Below, one piece after another: positions 63,636 to 64,000 of a stretch of DNA of 64,000 nucleotides (position 1 is the stretch's first letter; each line of letters begins with the position of its first letter). The notes below the pieces were generated by a model that saw nothing but the letters and a program-made list of their open reading frames with translations, made no database searches and was not told where the DNA came from. This stretch comes from Molanna angustata. Taxonomy: Eukaryota > Arthropoda > Insecta > Trichoptera > Molannidae. The stretch is from positions 7,014,531 through 7,078,530 of the forward strand of contig OY754986.1 in assembly GCA_963576475.1 (NCBI GenBank), given 5' to 3'. The position numbers were made by a program, and so were the translations under genes.

Positions 63636-64000
63636 TTCGAGAAATACAGCCTTAGTGTATAAGTAACGTTGTATACATACTCGTATGTTTGGAAAAACGT
63701 GTTATAAGTAGGTTTCTACTTAGAGTTAAAACCTGACTAGTCCGATTGACGTATAACATTTTTTTAATGCGATCAATCAATTGCTTTCGTTTAAATTTCA
63801 TTGCTCCCCGTCGACATTGGCCCGATAACAAAAGAAATCGTATGAAATTCAACGCGAATCTGATGTCGGCAATTTCGAGCGGAGAAGAAATAAGTCAGAA
63901 CTTGGCTTAGCCGCAATGGAAGTTTACGTGTCATTAATCAACCATTATCGAGATGGTGGAAAAGTGAACATAAAACAAATTTTGTCCCTCGATCGCTTGG
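63636..64000. other. Window end; possible start of a frame at 63918
   Basis: From the ATG at 63918 the plus frame reads MEVYVSLINHYRDGGKVNIK and stays open to the window edge. Too short to judge, and the reading may be chance. Nothing else noted. Confidence 0.25.

Overview
This is an AT-rich, gene-poor stretch of an animal nuclear genome, almost certainly an insect and probably a moth or butterfly. The basis is the density and type of non-LTR retrotransposon (LINE) fragments, the tRNA-derived SINEs, the small hairpin-rich DNA elements, and the absence of any bacterial gene layout. The lepidopteran assignment is inference from remembered family resemblance, not a search. I see no intact host gene, no rRNA or functional tRNA gene, no CRISPR array and no operon.

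Family names used here. LINE-A: reverse transcriptase (RT) C-termini ending in a (TATG)n tail. LINE-B: C-termini ending in (TGA)n. LINE-C: an RT stretch at 45.2-46.6 kb. LINE-D and LINE-E: RT C-termini with (AAG)n tails. LINE-F, G and H: single or paired RT C-terminal fragments. LINE-K: CR1-like with an (AAAT)n tail. SINE-1, SINE-2 and SINE-3: three tRNA-headed families. TE-X: about 0.6 kb, ACTCTCC...CACTCG, flanked by TTTT. TE-Y: about 0.4-0.6 kb, carrying a GCGCAAGCGCATAAAG core.

Layout. 0-9 kb: LINE 3' ends, three perfect or near-perfect palindromes (3.2, 5.9, 7.3 kb), a LINE fragment with an internal 61-bp triplication, and SINE-1/SINE-2 copies. 9-16.4 kb: LINE-D, a CR1/Jockey-like 3' half, a possible DNA element with inverted ends (12.5-13.4 kb), LINE-F/H, LINE-A and TE-X. 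16.6-25 kb: LINE-B, a 229-bp tandem duplication, a GC-rich open segment followed by a cluster of tiny hairpins (18.8-19.24 kb), TE-Y copies, and a CR1-like fragment. 25.2-26.0 kb: a well-delimited PIF/Harbinger transposon with TTA target-site duplication and a transposase N-terminus, inserted in a SINE-3. 26.3-28.5 kb: a 29-copy, 73-bp minisatellite inside a LINE 3' UTR. 30-37 kb: TE-X insertions (one splitting a LINE-K 3' UTR), SINE-3, and an 0.84-kb segment repeated at 49.8 kb. 37-46.6 kb: a dense graveyard of LINE-A, D, B, C and K. 47-53.8 kb: TE-X, TE-Y, an inverted-repeat element and LINE-G. 53.8-57 kb: AT-rich and almost featureless. 57-64 kb: SINE remnants, a 44-bp tandem array, LINE-D, CR1/L2-like and LINE-K fragments, and a 196-bp inverted-repeat element.

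The most interesting unifying signal is a small covarying RNA-like stem-loop (loop consensus ACAGGnnTTnCCTAGT) that recurs near LINE 3' ends at about eleven loci with different but complementary stems. One of these loci appears to have seeded the 73-bp minisatellite. Other points of interest are the hairpin cluster beside a coding-like island at 19 kb, CGAAAC-motif inverted repeats that recall Penelope-element ribozymes, and several datable nested insertions.
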